From an uncultured Alteromonas sp. (GTDB lineage Bacteria > Pseudomonadota > Gammaproteobacteria > Enterobacterales > Alteromonadaceae): DNA of 47,089 nucleotides. Positions 30,610 through 39,851 of the stretch are shown here, piece by piece. Both the position numbers and the translations under genes were made by a program. Location of the stretch: positions 1-47,089 of the forward strand of contig NZ_CAJXQY010000021.1 in NCBI RefSeq assembly GCF_913058315.1, read 5' to 3'. The notes beneath the pieces were generated by a model. The model did no database searches. It was not told the DNA's origin and saw nothing but the letters and a program-made list of their open reading frames with translations. Each line of letters opens with the position of its first letter. Position 1 is the stretch's first letter.

Positions 30610-31464
30610 ATGATGAAGCAACTCTCCCTCGATAACCTTCGCACTTTTGTGGGCGTCATAGAACAAGGCGGCTATGCCAAAGCGGGTCAGTGGCTGGGGC
30701 GATCCCAGCCTGCTATCAGTCTGCAAATTAAAAAGCTTGAGGAGCAGTTAGGTAAAAAGCTGTTTACTAAAGTGGGCCAGCGCCATCTGCCCAGTTCAGA
30801 CGGCAACTGGCTGTACCCTAAAGCTAAAGAATTGCTGGAACTCAATGACAGTATTTTCCGCAGTCTGGACCCCACGCCCTTGCGCGGGCGCATGCGCCTG
30901 GGAATTCCCAATGAATTTGCGTCGACCTTACTTCCCGGTTTGATTGGCGAATTCTCTAAACGGTATCCGGATGTCTCGCTGGAAGTCACGTCTGCACTCA
31001 GCCGTGAACTCCTCCAGCCGTCAAGGCGTAACGACTTCGATATGATTCTGGCCCTGGTCAACCCGGAACAAACTACCGATGGTGATGTGATATTGGAAGA
31101 TGAAGTAGTGTGGGTCGGCGATCCTGCCCACCCGTTGATCAGCCAGAACATCGCCCTGGTGCTGGCGCCCGATGGCTGTATTTACCGCAGCCGCGTAATA
31201 ACCCACTTAAAACAACAAACCACGGCCTGGAAGATTAGTTATACCAATGCTGATTTATCCGGCCTGGTGGCCGCTATTCAACAAGGTCTTGGCATCACCG
31301 CGCTGGCGCGCTCCAGTATGCCGGCGAATCTGATTGAACTGAAACACCGAAATCTGCCGGCACTGGGAGGGATCAACGTATGCCTGTTTATTCAGTCTAC
31401 CCAGCACCCGGTAGTAAGCAGAACACTGGCTGACTTTATTACTCGTCGCTTAAGAGAACGATAA
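30610..31464 (+). CDS. LysR-family transcriptional regulator
   Basis: A 284-residue LysR-type regulator. The DNA-binding helix-turn-helix is at about 6-60 (LDNLRTFVGVIEQGGYAKAG, then GRSQPAISLQIKKLEEQLGKKLF). The effector domain starts near residue 92 (RGRMRLGIPNEFASTLLPGL). It does not have the N-terminus typical of GcvA, although it is divergent from the gcv operon. Control of gcvTHP is therefore possible by position only. The histidine kinase gene starts 69 bases downstream on the same strand. Confidence 0.92.
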   Translation: MMKQLSLDNLRTFVGVIEQGGYAKAGQWLGRSQPAISLQIKKLEEQLGKKLFTKVGQRHLPSSDGNWLYPKAKELLELNDSIFRSLDPTPLRGRMRLGIPNEFASTLLPGLIGEFSKRYPDVSLEVTSALSRELLQPSRRNDFDMILALVNPEQTTDGDVILEDEVVWVGDPAHPLISQNIALVLAPDGCIYRSRVITHLKQQTTAWKISYTNADLSGLVAAIQQGLGITALARSSMPANLIELKHRNLPALGGINVCLFIQSTQHPVVSRTLADFITRRLRER

Positions 31465-31533
31465 TTTTCACCAGAACTTGGGGGATCGCTACTTTGCACT
31501 ATACTTTGCTCAAAGACACCGTTTTACGATGAT

Positions 31534-34329
31534 ATGCTAAGTACCCCCATAGACAGCAATTTGGTTGACGATGATTATTCGTTGTTAACCAGCGACATGA
31601 CCGCAGAGGAAGCAGCCCAGCTTACACCTGTATTTCAAACGCTTAGCGATCACCTGGATCTCGATGGCGCTATGCTGCTATGTCATTCCCGCTCGTTGTG
31701 GAATCAACTTTACTTCACTACCAAGCAATCCCTGGACACTGACTTTATTGAGTCGTTACTGCCCCGGTTTCGGGCCGAGAGTCAGTGGCAATGTCCCGCG
31801 GGTATCCTCGATTTTGCACTGCCTGGTCATGATGAACTGGCAGCAATCACGTTATTCAGTGAGCCGCTGAATATTGAACTGAGCCTCTGCGTAATGCTTA
31901 AGTCAGGCAAATCTGCTGACGAAGCGCTGTTTAATCGATTGCACCATTATCTGACCATGCTTACTACCCTGTGCGAGCATATTACCCGTCAGCGTATTAT
32001 GCAGGCCCGGCTAATCAAGAAAAAACGGCTGGGCTTTATTGTAGAAGCCACCGGCGCCGGTACCTGGGAGTGGGAAATCCCTACCCAGCGAGTGCAACTG
32101 AATGCACGCTGGGCCAACATGCTGGGCTATGAGCTCAACGAGTTAAGCCCGCTGTCGATAGATACCCTGCTAAACGTCATGCACCCTAAAGATCGCGAGC
32201 AAGCTAACGCCTTGCTGCAGGATTGTTTGCAGGGTAAGGCCACCTACTACGATTTTGAATGTCGCATGAAGCACAAAAGCGGTGACTGGATCTGGTTTTT
32301 GGCGCGCGGCAAAGTAACCGAGTATAACGCCAGCGGCGACGCGGTATTAATGGCGGGCACCCATACCAATATCAATGAGAAAAAGCGTATCGAACTGGCC
32401 TTAGCAGAGAAAGCCAGTTTTCAGCAGTTGATGTTCGACCATCTGCCGGTGTATTTATTCGTTAAAGACACCGACTACCGTATTGTGATGGCCAATGAGA
32501 AATTTATTTCCCTTTATCCGCCGGATAAACGCCACAAGGTCATAGGTTATACTACGGTCGAGGAATACAACAAGGAAGAAGCCAACCGTTTTTTACGCAT
32601 GGATATTCTTGCCTTTGCGTCTGGCAGTTCAGAAAACGAAGAGCAAATCCAGTTCCCCAATGGTGAAATCCGTACCCTGTGGACCAAAAAAATTCGTTTC
32701 GAAGATTCACACGGGCAGTCGTTTATTCTCGGTGTCGCCACCGACATTACCAACGTTAAAGCCAGTGAACTGGCCATGCAACTGGCAAAAAATGAAGCGG
32801 AACAGGCTAATCAGGCGAAGAGTGAATTTTTAGCCACCATGAGTCATGAGATCCGCACTCCAATGAACGGTATCATGGGCATGTTGCAACTGGCGCTGCA
32901 GGACGCCAGCAGTGAGCAACAACAGCGACGTCTTGAGCTTGCCCGCACCAGCGCAAGCGCATTGCTTACCATTATCAATGATATTCTCGACTTCTCTAAA
33001 ATCGAGGCACAAAAAATGGAGCTGGAGCGCGCGCCCATAGAAATGGACCGGCTAATTCAGCGCATAGTTGAGGAACAATTAACGCACCTCAACACTAAAC
33101 CGGTGCAGCTTGAGGTCGATTTGAGCGATTTACCCTTCAGCCGCATGTCAGGGGATGAAGTTCGACTGGGGCAGGTACTAACCAATTTACTCTCAAATGC
33201 CATTAAATTTACCGCCGAAGGTGAAGTGCGGCTGAGCCTGCGCGGCCTGCCTGTGGACAGCGAGCAGATCCTGCTGGAAATGGTCGTGGAAGATACCGGG
33301 CTTGGCATGACTCCCGCCCAGCAAGAAGTGCTGTTTCAACCTTTCACTCAGGCCGATTCATCGACCACCCGACGCTTTGGAGGCACTGGCCTCGGGCTGA
33401 CTATTGTGCAGCGTTTAACACATTTAATGAAAGGCAAAGTGAGCGTTACCAGTGAGCTAAATAAAGGCAGCACATTTACGGCAACGGCAACACTCTTCGC
33501 GCCGGTACGGGTGCAACATTCACCTAACATAGGGGGGGTGGTTGTTTTAAGTGCATTGCACAATCAGGCTCGGTTGTTGTGTAAACAGTTAGCCACCTGG
33601 AAAGTTCGCTTTGTGTTGGTCGACTCGCTCGACTCGCTGGCCGAATTTACTGACAAGATGCCGCCGAATATGGACTGGCTAATTGTTGATGCGGCGCTGC
33701 AGGCAGATTACACCGTGTGGAAAAAGAATAAAAAACAGGCCGGTGCAGGCCAGTTCCTCCCTGCTAATCAGGCTGTTTTTGTTGAACGGCACCACATTAG
33801 TCAAAACTCTACCGAGCAGGAAGATGACTTCCTTATGCTGCACAAGCCGGTATTACGAAATGAGCTTCTGGCGTTATTAGAGCGCTCCTCTGACAGCCCT
33901 GAAAGAGGGGTCGATTTGTCTGCTATCCCGGCTCAGCAAACGGGCCGAATCATGATAGCCGAGGACAATCCTATAAACCGCGAGGTCGCTTTTTACATGC
34001 TGCAGGATGCGGGCTTCTCGGTGCTTTCTGCTGAAGATGGTAAACAGGCAATCGACTTACTGAAAACCCACCCTGATATCGATCTGGTGCTGATGGATTG
34101 CCGTATGCCGGTGATGGACGGGTTTGCCGCTACCCATGCCATTCGATGCGGAGAAGCGGGCGAGCAATACAAAAACATCCCCATTGTGGCCTGCACGGCT
34201 AACGCCTCATCAAAAGATAAACAAGAATGCTTGCAGGCAGGTATGGACGCTTATCTCACCAAGCCGTTACGCAAGAAAATGCTGATCGATACTATTTCCT
34301 CGATACTTAATCCCGACTACATGATCTGA
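31534..34329 (+). CDS. Soluble hybrid sensor histidine kinase (PAS-PAS-HisKA-HATPase-REC)
   Basis: A 931-residue protein without membrane helices. After an N-terminal GAF-like region (about 20-155) come two PAS domains (about 165-286 and 295-415). Next is the dimerisation/phosphoacceptor domain with His438 in FLATMSHEIRTPMNG. The ATPase domain has the N-box DEVRLGQVLTNLLSNAIKFT, the G1 box EDTGLGM and the G2 box GGTGLGLTI. A receiver domain (about 795-925) ends the protein, with phospho-acceptor Asp855 in LVLMDCRMPVMDG. It should sense an intracellular signal and relay phosphate His438 to Asp855 and onward to an Hpt protein outside the window. No cognate regulator is adjacent; a GG-leader peptide gene follows. 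Confidence 0.95.
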   Translation: MLSTPIDSNLVDDDYSLLTSDMTAEEAAQLTPVFQTLSDHLDLDGAMLLCHSRSLWNQLYFTTKQSLDTDFIESLLPRFRAESQWQCPAGILDFALPGHDELAAITLFSEPLNIELSLCVMLKSGKSADEALFNRLHHYLTMLTTLCEHITRQRIMQARLIKKKRLGFIVEATGAGTWEWEIPTQRVQLNARWANMLGYELNELSPLSIDTLLNVMHPKDREQANALLQDCLQGKATYYDFECRMKHKSGDWIWFLARGKVTEYNASGDAVLMAGTHTNINEKKRIELALAEKASFQQLMFDHLPVYLFVKDTDYRIVMANEKFISLYPPDKRHKVIGYTTVEEYNKEEANRFLRMDILAFASGSSENEEQIQFPNGEIRTLWTKKIRFEDSHGQSFILGVATDITNVKASELAMQLAKNEAEQANQAKSEFLATMSHEIRTPMNGIMGMLQLALQDASSEQQQRRLELARTSASALLTIINDILDFSKIEAQKMELERAPIEMDRLIQRIVEEQLTHLNTKPVQLEVDLSDLPFSRMSGDEVRLGQVLTNLLSNAIKFTAEGEVRLSLRGLPVDSEQILLEMVVEDTGLGMTPAQQEVLFQPFTQADSSTTRRFGGTGLGLTIVQRLTHLMKGKVSVTSELNKGSTFTATATLFAPVRVQHSPNIGGVVVLSALHNQARLLCKQLATWKVRFVLVDSLDSLAEFTDKMPPNMDWLIVDAALQADYTVWKKNKKQAGAGQFLPANQAVFVERHHISQNSTEQEDDFLMLHKPVLRNELLALLERSSDSPERGVDLSAIPAQQTGRIMIAEDNPINREVAFYMLQDAGFSVLSAEDGKQAIDLLKTHPDIDLVLMDCRMPVMDGFAATHAIRCGEAGEQYKNIPIVACTANASSKDKQECLQAGMDAYLTKPLRKKMLIDTISSILNPDYMI

Positions 34330-34354
34330 CTAAACTGGCTTTTTTCCGGCCTTC

Positions 34355-34410
34355 CTGTCAGCTCTCATTGTGCGGCACAAGCACTACTATGAGCTGGCAG
34401 TTTATTTTTA
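34355..34410 (+). terminator. Hairpin with T-rich tail after the histidine kinase
   Basis: CTGTCAGCTC (34355-34364) pairs with GAGCTGGCAG (34391-34400) with one mismatch. An inner TTGTGC/GCACAA dyad lies between, and TTTATTTTT follows. It probably ends the kinase transcript, or forms the leader of the peptide gene that starts 27 bases after the stem. Confidence 0.6.
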
Positions 34411-34426
34411 ATTACGGAGAAAAATC

Positions 34427-34603
34427 ATGAGCAAATCAACTATCACTACCCTTAGCCAACAACAACTCAGCCAGGTTACCGGCGGCAGCATCATTCAGGT
34501 ACCAGTGCTAAATCCAGTCACCCTGCCCGACCCGGTATTTATTCCGGTTGATAAAAAAGACATTCCCGTGTTAGTTAACCCACGGGTAACACCAATGGTC
34601 TAA
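34427..34603 (+). CDS. Double-glycine-leader peptide, proline-rich putative secreted peptide
   Basis: A 58-codon gene with a clear GGAGA ribosome binding site 6 bases before its ATG. The first 20 residues (MSKSTITTLSQQQLSQVTGG) form a classic double-glycine leader (L-S-x-x-x-L-x-x-V-x-G-G). Such leaders are cut after GG by C39-peptidase ABC exporters during export of bacteriocins, microcins and signalling peptides. The predicted mature part is 38 residues (SIIQVPVLNPV to PRVTPMV). It has no cysteine, eight prolines (residues 26, 30, 34, 36, 40, 47, 52 and 56 of the precursor) and many valines, and only three Lys/Arg. No C39 exporter or immunity gene is in the window. A bacteriocin-like or signal role is inferred from the leader; the product may also be an orphan substrate. 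Confidence 0.7.
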   Translation: MSKSTITTLSQQQLSQVTGGSIIQVPVLNPVTLPDPVFIPVDKKDIPVLVNPRVTPMV

Positions 34604-34612
34604 CCATGGCTC

Positions 34613-34647
34613 AGTGACTGGCGACACCTTGCCGCCAGTCACTTTCT
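34613..34647 (+). terminator. Terminator after the GG-leader peptide gene
   Basis: AGTGACTGGCG and CGCCAGTCACT form a perfect 11-bp stem with a 9-base loop, followed by TTCT on the plus strand. It lies 9 bases after the peptide stop and ends next to the convergent M24 gene, so it may serve both directions. Confidence 0.65.
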
Positions 34648-34648
34648 A

Positions 34649-35926
34649 TCAGGCTTGTAACGGTTCGAGCTTACCCAACGGCTCTGCTGGCGACACCGGT
34701 GGTGAGGTAAACCAGGCTGGTCCCTTTGCTGTCATGTACAGGCAATCCTCCAGTCGTACGCCAAATTCACCGGGAATATAGATCCCCGGTTCATTAGAAA
34801 AACACATCCCGGGTTTTAACACCGCCTTCTCACCTTTTACAAAGTTCACGCTTTCATGCCCTTCCATGCCAATCCCATGACCGGTGCGGTGAGAGAGCCC
34901 AGGTAACCGATAGTCAGGTCCATACCCTATTGAGGTGTAATACTCACGCACGGCATCGTCGACACTGCCGGCGGGCTTTCCTAATTGCGCTGCAGCAAAG
35001 GCAATGTCCTGACCTTTACGTACGGTTTGCCACACCTGCTCCTGCTTGTTAGCAGGCTCACCAAAAATAAAGGTACGGCTTATGTCCGACTGATATCCAT
35101 GCACGGCACACCCACAATCCATCAGTACCACAGAGCCATTGTTGATAGTTTGTTGCTGACGGGTACCATGAGGATACGCGCTGGCTTCATTAAACAATGC
35201 CAGGCTCCATGGCTGGCTGCCGCCGAGCGCCACCATGGCCTGATTCATCATAGTTTTCACTTCGGTCTGAGACATACCCTTGCGCAGCCGCTTATACACA
35301 TAACCATAGGCCGCTAGCGTTATTTCGTTGGCTTTGTGCATTAGCGCCAGTTCATGGGCAGATTTCATCATTCTGCAGCCGCGCGTGACCGGTTCGGCAC
35401 TTACCGCCTGCAGTTGAGAATTGGCGCTCAGGATGCCATCAGAGACAAAAAACCGCACGCTGTTTTCAAATCCAATCCTGCCCTTTTTAATTCCCCGGTC
35501 AGCAAGGATTTGGGTAACCAATGCAAAAGGGCTCTCATGCTCCTGCCACACCCGCACATCGTCACCCACTTCCAGCGACTCACGAATGCTGGGCTCCTCA
35601 AAAAACGGGCAAACCACGCCAATTTCGCCCTCACGGGGGATCACCACGCCCGTCAGCCTTTCACTGCGCCACCATTGAATGCCGGTGAAGTACACCATCG
35701 CCGCCCCCGGCTCCAGCACAACGCCATCAATATTCAGCTCGCTCATTAGTAATTGTGCCCGGGCGATGCGGTTCCTTCTTTCAGCTACCGATATGGGCGA
35801 CAAGTCGCCTATCAGCGAAGTCAGTGATGCCAGTTCGTCATTCTGTCCTGCGGCATTGGCCTTGCCGGCCAGTAACAAACTCACGCTGCTTAAACCGGTT
35901 AATTTTAAAAATGTACGTTTATCCAT
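34649..35926 (-). CDS. Exported M24-family metallopeptidase (Xaa-Pro peptidase/creatinase fold), gene B of pair
   Basis: A 425-residue protein with an N-terminal signal that resembles a Tat type (DKRTFLKLTGLSSVSLLLAG, a K-R variant of the twin arginine), with cleavage near residue 26. The C-terminal pita-bread domain has all five dinuclear metal ligands of M24 peptidases: Asp270 and Asp281 (MDCGCAVHGYQSDISRTF), His350 (HRTGHGIGMEGHE), Glu379 (NEPGIYIP) and Glu393 (VRLEDCLYM). Members cleave X-Pro bonds or hydrolyse creatine-like amides. The complete ligand set suggests an active peptidase acting outside the cytoplasm. It is downstream of a second exported M24 gene (23-base gap) and faces the proline-rich peptide gene. 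Confidence 0.88.
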   Translation of the reverse strand: MDKRTFLKLTGLSSVSLLLAGKANAAGQNDELASLTSLIGDLSPISVAERRNRIARAQLLMSELNIDGVVLEPGAAMVYFTGIQWWRSERLTGVVIPREGEIGVVCPFFEEPSIRESLEVGDDVRVWQEHESPFALVTQILADRGIKKGRIGFENSVRFFVSDGILSANSQLQAVSAEPVTRGCRMMKSAHELALMHKANEITLAAYGYVYKRLRKGMSQTEVKTMMNQAMVALGGSQPWSLALFNEASAYPHGTRQQQTINNGSVVLMDCGCAVHGYQSDISRTFIFGEPANKQEQVWQTVRKGQDIAFAAAQLGKPAGSVDDAVREYYTSIGYGPDYRLPGLSHRTGHGIGMEGHESVNFVKGEKAVLKPGMCFSNEPGIYIPGEFGVRLEDCLYMTAKGPAWFTSPPVSPAEPLGKLEPLQA

Positions 35927-35949
35927 ATCTCGTTCTTCTTGTTTGGATG

Positions 35950-37305
35950 TTAAAACTGATGGGAAAACACCGAACGCGACGGGATCTCTATTAAACGGGT
36001 TTGCCGTCCATCCAGATACCAGACGCCGGTGTCATCAAAAAATGCATCTTCTTCCAGCATGATGCGAATGTCTTTACCCCATGGGGTCACCATCACCGCA
36101 TTATTCAGTTCAATACTGTAGGCGGTGTTCAGGTGCAGCGGGTAATCACCATCACCCGGCACACCACCCTGCTTGTCCCACATGCCCAGTGTAGTGCCCG
36201 CCGCATGGCCATGATAGCCCAGCGGATGAGTGTAAATGGTCGGCTTTAAACCTGCCGCTTTTGCCTTTGCCAGACTGCTGGCCAGTACCTCATTACCGGT
36301 ACGCCCCTCAGCGAATTCGCCGGTAAAAATGTCCTGCAACTGATTGGCTTTTTGCAGCGCCTGGTGCAGATAATCCGGGGCGCTATTCTCGCCCGGCATT
36401 AAAATATAGGCGTGTTGTTGTGTATCGGTATTTAAACCAAGATAAGTAATGCCAAAATCAACATGCAACAGATCGCCAGGCTGGATCACCTCGGCGTGGT
36501 TATCGTCAAATGTGGTTTCGTGGTCAAAACGCTGATTATCGCTGCGCTGCAGCGATACCGAAGGATGAAACCAGGTAGCCAGTTTTAGTTCTGCCACCCG
36601 CTCTCTGAACCACCACACCAGATCGTCAGTGGTTGTTTTGCCCACTGTGATGGTTTTAGCGGAGAACCCTTCAGCTATAATCTGGTGAGCCACTGCCACC
36701 ATTTTTTTATACTGCTCAATTTCGGCATCAATGCGGGTTTCCAGCCACCCCACAGCCAGCGCTTCGGCAGACACCACCCGCGACTGATATTTTGACGGCA
36801 GTTCAGACATTAACTTTGCACGGTCGGTTACGGTCAGGCCATCTGCATGGGCCCATATCTCAGACTGGTTCACACCAATAGTCTGGGGGTCAAAACGCTT
36901 GATAATGGCATTTAACGCCTGCCACTGATCCGGCTGTTCGGCTTTATCCCACGCGCGCTCAAACATACTGCCCACCTTATACGGCGCAACAGCCAGGGTG
37001 TGTACGTTGCCCTGTTTATCTTTAGCAATAACTAATACCGTGGTGCGTCTGGCGGATTGCAGCCAGTCTGCCGGCAAAAACGTCCGTAATACCGGATCTT
37101 CGTTATATTCGCGGCTAATCATCAGCCACATATCAATACCGCTGCGGGTCATTAGCTGTGGTAACAGTTGCTTAACCCGCTTTGCCAGCAAGGCATCCTG
37201 CACTTTTGCACGCTCGCGCAATGAGAGAAGTTCGTCGGCCGGTGCCGCCTGACTGTTAAATACGGCTAAACCGCCCAGTAGCAGTACTACATTCAACACT
37301 CGCAT
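35950..37305 (-). CDS. Exported M24-family metallopeptidase, gene A of pair
   Basis: I start it at 37305 (MRVLNVVLLLGGLAVFNSQAAP), which gives a good Sec signal peptide and 451 residues; the frame is open to 37380 but the extra part is not signal-like. The C-terminal M24 domain is more divergent than its neighbour. Metal-ligand candidates are the two Asp in HVDFGITYLGLNTDTQQH, the His in HPLGYHGHAAG, the Glu in AYSIELNNAV and the Glu in IMLEEDAFF. It is probably a periplasmic Xaa-Pro-type peptidase. It is the first gene of a two-gene unit with the next M24 gene. Two exported members in tandem is unusual for this family. Confidence 0.8.
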   Translation of the reverse strand: MRVLNVVLLLGGLAVFNSQAAPADELLSLRERAKVQDALLAKRVKQLLPQLMTRSGIDMWLMISREYNEDPVLRTFLPADWLQSARRTTVLVIAKDKQGNVHTLAVAPYKVGSMFERAWDKAEQPDQWQALNAIIKRFDPQTIGVNQSEIWAHADGLTVTDRAKLMSELPSKYQSRVVSAEALAVGWLETRIDAEIEQYKKMVAVAHQIIAEGFSAKTITVGKTTTDDLVWWFRERVAELKLATWFHPSVSLQRSDNQRFDHETTFDDNHAEVIQPGDLLHVDFGITYLGLNTDTQQHAYILMPGENSAPDYLHQALQKANQLQDIFTGEFAEGRTGNEVLASSLAKAKAAGLKPTIYTHPLGYHGHAAGTTLGMWDKQGGVPGDGDYPLHLNTAYSIELNNAVMVTPWGKDIRIMLEEDAFFDDTGVWYLDGRQTRLIEIPSRSVFSHQF

Positions 37306-37428
37306 ACCGGGTATGCTCCTGATAGTGAAAAAAGACTTAGCTACTGTATGCCCGCTTGGCCGGAGTTGCAACGCCAGCACGATAAGCTGGCGTGCGATGA
37401 CGTTAAAGGCGGTATTACAACTGGCGTG

Positions 37429-38604
37429 TTACCAGCCCATTGCCTGAGTAATAAAGCGTTGTTTTATCGACGGGATAGCATCGGCCGTGCACATACCCAC
37501 GCCGCGGATTAGCTTCTTGAGCGGATGGCTGCCACCAAACAGTTGTTTAAAGCTTTCCATAGCAGCAATCATCTTAACCGCCTCACTCTTGCGGGCCCGT
37601 TCAAAGGCTCTTAACTGACGCGCCTGATGAAAAGCGGCCTGCTCGGCGGCCAGCTTTTGCAGGCTGTCGGCCAACGCAAAAGCATCCTGTAAACCAAGGT
37701 TTGCGCCTTGTCCGGCTAACGGATGAATCGTGTGTGCTGCATCACCAATAATGACTAAGCCTTCGCTCAGCCACTGGCGGGCATAGCGCATGGTTAGCGG
37801 GAAGTGCATGCGCGCACTTTCAACAGCGATTTCGCCCACGTCGCCTTCGATGGCAACCTGCAGAGCTTTGGCGAAGTCACTGTTAGACAACGCCAGTAAC
37901 TCATCGGCTTGCTGACTGTTCTGCGACCAGACAATAGAGCATAAATTGGGATCGCTCAAGGGTAATAAGGCCAGCGGTCCAGTTGGCGTAAACACCTGGC
38001 GCGCCACTTTACCGTGAGGCTCTGCGGTTTTAATAGTTGCCACAATGGCGGTATGACCGTAATCCTTAAACGTCAGCGGAAAGTTGGCGTATTTACGAAT
38101 AGCCGAATTAGCCCCATCGGCTCCCACTAACAACCGGCAGGACACCACTTCGTCGCTGTCGAGCATAAGCATGGTTTCGGATTGTCCGGTTAACACTTTG
38201 GCAATGTGGGTCGACGGTAATATCTGCACATTGGCCTGCTGACTAACCTGATGATGTAATGCATTAACCAGAGACTGGTTTTCAATGATATGCCCCAGTT
38301 CAGAGGTGCCCATTTCTTCACTGCTGAACTGGATCCGGCCAAAACTATCCTGATCCCAAACCTGCATCTGCGTATAAGCACTCAGGCGTTGCTGGTCGAG
38401 ATGCTGCCACACACCCAGTTGCTCAAGCACCTGTTTATTCGCCGCGTTAATCGCTGACACCCGCAGTTCGGGCTGCACTGAAAGAGGTTTGGCTATGGGA
38501 GTGGTGTCGATCAGAATAACCGACAAATCGGCCTCTTTCAGAGACCGGGCCAGTGCCAGCCCCACCATGCCTGCGCCGACTATTGCGATGTCCGCCTGAT
38601 ACAT
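37429..38604 (-). CDS. ubiI: FAD-dependent 2-octaprenylphenol hydroxylase, UbiI (VisC)
   Basis: A flavin monooxygenase of the UbiH/UbiF/VisC family that hydroxylates the ring of ubiquinone precursors with O2. I use the ATG at 38604 (MYQADIAIVGAGMVGLALAR), giving 391 residues, because the FAD Rossmann motif GxGxxG then sits at the N-terminus as in the family; the frame is open to 38709. Further FAD motifs are GADGANSAIR and GDAAHTIHPLAGQGANLGLQD. It is the last gene of ygfB-pepP-ubiH-ubiI, 25 bases after ubiH, the same order as in E. coli. That order, with UbiH next to it, supports UbiI rather than UbiF. Confidence 0.9.
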   Translation of the reverse strand: MYQADIAIVGAGMVGLALARSLKEADLSVILIDTTPIAKPLSVQPELRVSAINAANKQVLEQLGVWQHLDQQRLSAYTQMQVWDQDSFGRIQFSSEEMGTSELGHIIENQSLVNALHHQVSQQANVQILPSTHIAKVLTGQSETMLMLDSDEVVSCRLLVGADGANSAIRKYANFPLTFKDYGHTAIVATIKTAEPHGKVARQVFTPTGPLALLPLSDPNLCSIVWSQNSQQADELLALSNSDFAKALQVAIEGDVGEIAVESARMHFPLTMRYARQWLSEGLVIIGDAAHTIHPLAGQGANLGLQDAFALADSLQKLAAEQAAFHQARQLRAFERARKSEAVKMIAAMESFKQLFGGSHPLKKLIRGVGMCTADAIPSIKQRFITQAMGW

Positions 38605-38629
38605 ATTTTGTGTCCTGTATTGTTCGGAA

Positions 38630-39823
38630 TTACTGCCCAAAACCCATGGTCTGGCGCACAAACTTCTGCGATAACCCATCACAGAATTCCATTGCCAGTA
38701 AGCCGGCATTCCGGCCTACCACCAGCGGTGCGTGCCGGTTAGAAAACAGCCTCACCAGTCCATCGGTTAAGCCGATAGTAATGGCTTTATCCTTTACTCG
38801 TTTTTGCCGGTATTGGTTTAATACCGAAAATGCACCCGGGTCGTTAGCGTTAGCAAGAATACCGGCCAGTTCCAGTACATCTCTGAGCCCCAGGTTAAAG
38901 CCCTGCCCCGCAATGGGATGCAACGCCTGTGCGCCATTGCCAACCACCACGCAACGATGGCTGGTAAATTCGCGGATCTGATTTAACATCAACGGGTAAC
39001 TGTGGCGGCTGCCCACCTTGTTAATCACGCCATGTCGGTGGCCGATTTGTTGCTGCAACTGGCTGATAAATTGTGCCTGAGGCCATGCCAGAGCGGCTTC
39101 TGCTTCGTCGTGGCTTAAGGTCCAGACTAACGAGTAACAGTTAGCGTAGTCACTGCTGTCATCTTCAGCAAAGGGCAGCAGGGCCAGTGGCCCGTTTGGC
39201 GTAAAACGTTCGTGAGCCCAGCCGTTGTGCGGCTCACTTAATTGCACGTTGGCAATTAGCGCAGACTGGCCGTAGTCTTCGCTGCTACGTTTGAAATTGA
39301 GTTTATCCGCCAGTTCAGAGCGCCCGCCATCGGCCAGCACCAGTAAACCGGCGGTTAACGTGCTGCCATTGCTGAGCTGTAGCTCAATGCTATCGGCAGA
39401 CTGGTTAACTTCATCCACCGTTACACCTTCCAGCACGCTGAGTTCTGGTAACCCGGCGGGAAAAAGCTGCTGACCAAGTGCCTGTATCCCCACTACCTGG
39501 CCAAAACTTTGCGACTGATAATCGCTAGCGTGCAGGCGAGTCTGGCCAATGAATCCCTGGTCGGAAACCAGTATATGTTCGATGGGCGTCGCGAAGGCTT
39601 TGTTCAGATCGATACCCAGCTCCGTGAGCGCCTGCTCGGTGCGTTTTGCCAGGGCTATTACCCTGGCATCAAACCCTGGGTGGCTGTGCGGATCCCGGCT
39701 AAACTGATTGGCGTCGATTAAGGTAACACTGTGGCGGCCCTGCCTGACCAGCAAACGCGCCAACACAGAGCCCACGGCTCCGCCACCCACAATAACAATG
39801 TCTGACTGGTTATTTTTTGCCAC
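38630..39823 (-). CDS. ubiH: 2-octaprenyl-6-methoxyphenol hydroxylase, UbiH
   Basis: A 397-residue FAD monooxygenase of ubiquinone biosynthesis. The N-terminal dinucleotide fold is IVIVGGGAVGSVLARLL. The second motif is LADGGRSELA, and the C-terminal FAD motif is VGNGAQALHPIAGQGFNLGLRD. GNxAQxLHP in place of the GDAAHxIHP seen in UbiI is a usual UbiH feature. It lies between pepP (28-base gap) and ubiI, as in E. coli, and works with UbiI and UbiF in the aerobic ring hydroxylations. Confidence 0.93.
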   Translation of the reverse strand: MAKNNQSDIVIVGGGAVGSVLARLLVRQGRHSVTLIDANQFSRDPHSHPGFDARVIALAKRTEQALTELGIDLNKAFATPIEHILVSDQGFIGQTRLHASDYQSQSFGQVVGIQALGQQLFPAGLPELSVLEGVTVDEVNQSADSIELQLSNGSTLTAGLLVLADGGRSELADKLNFKRSSEDYGQSALIANVQLSEPHNGWAHERFTPNGPLALLPFAEDDSSDYANCYSLVWTLSHDEAEAALAWPQAQFISQLQQQIGHRHGVINKVGSRHSYPLMLNQIREFTSHRCVVVGNGAQALHPIAGQGFNLGLRDVLELAGILANANDPGAFSVLNQYRQKRVKDKAITIGLTDGLVRLFSNRHAPLVVGRNAGLLAMEFCDGLSQKFVRQTMGFGQ

Positions 39824-39851
39824 TGACTGTGTCTAATCCTTCTACGGGCAA

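Noticed and set aside
30687-31151. 154-codon open frame antisense to the LysR gene
   Set aside because: Shadow of the LysR coding strand, no ribosome binding site and low-complexity Ser/Arg composition.
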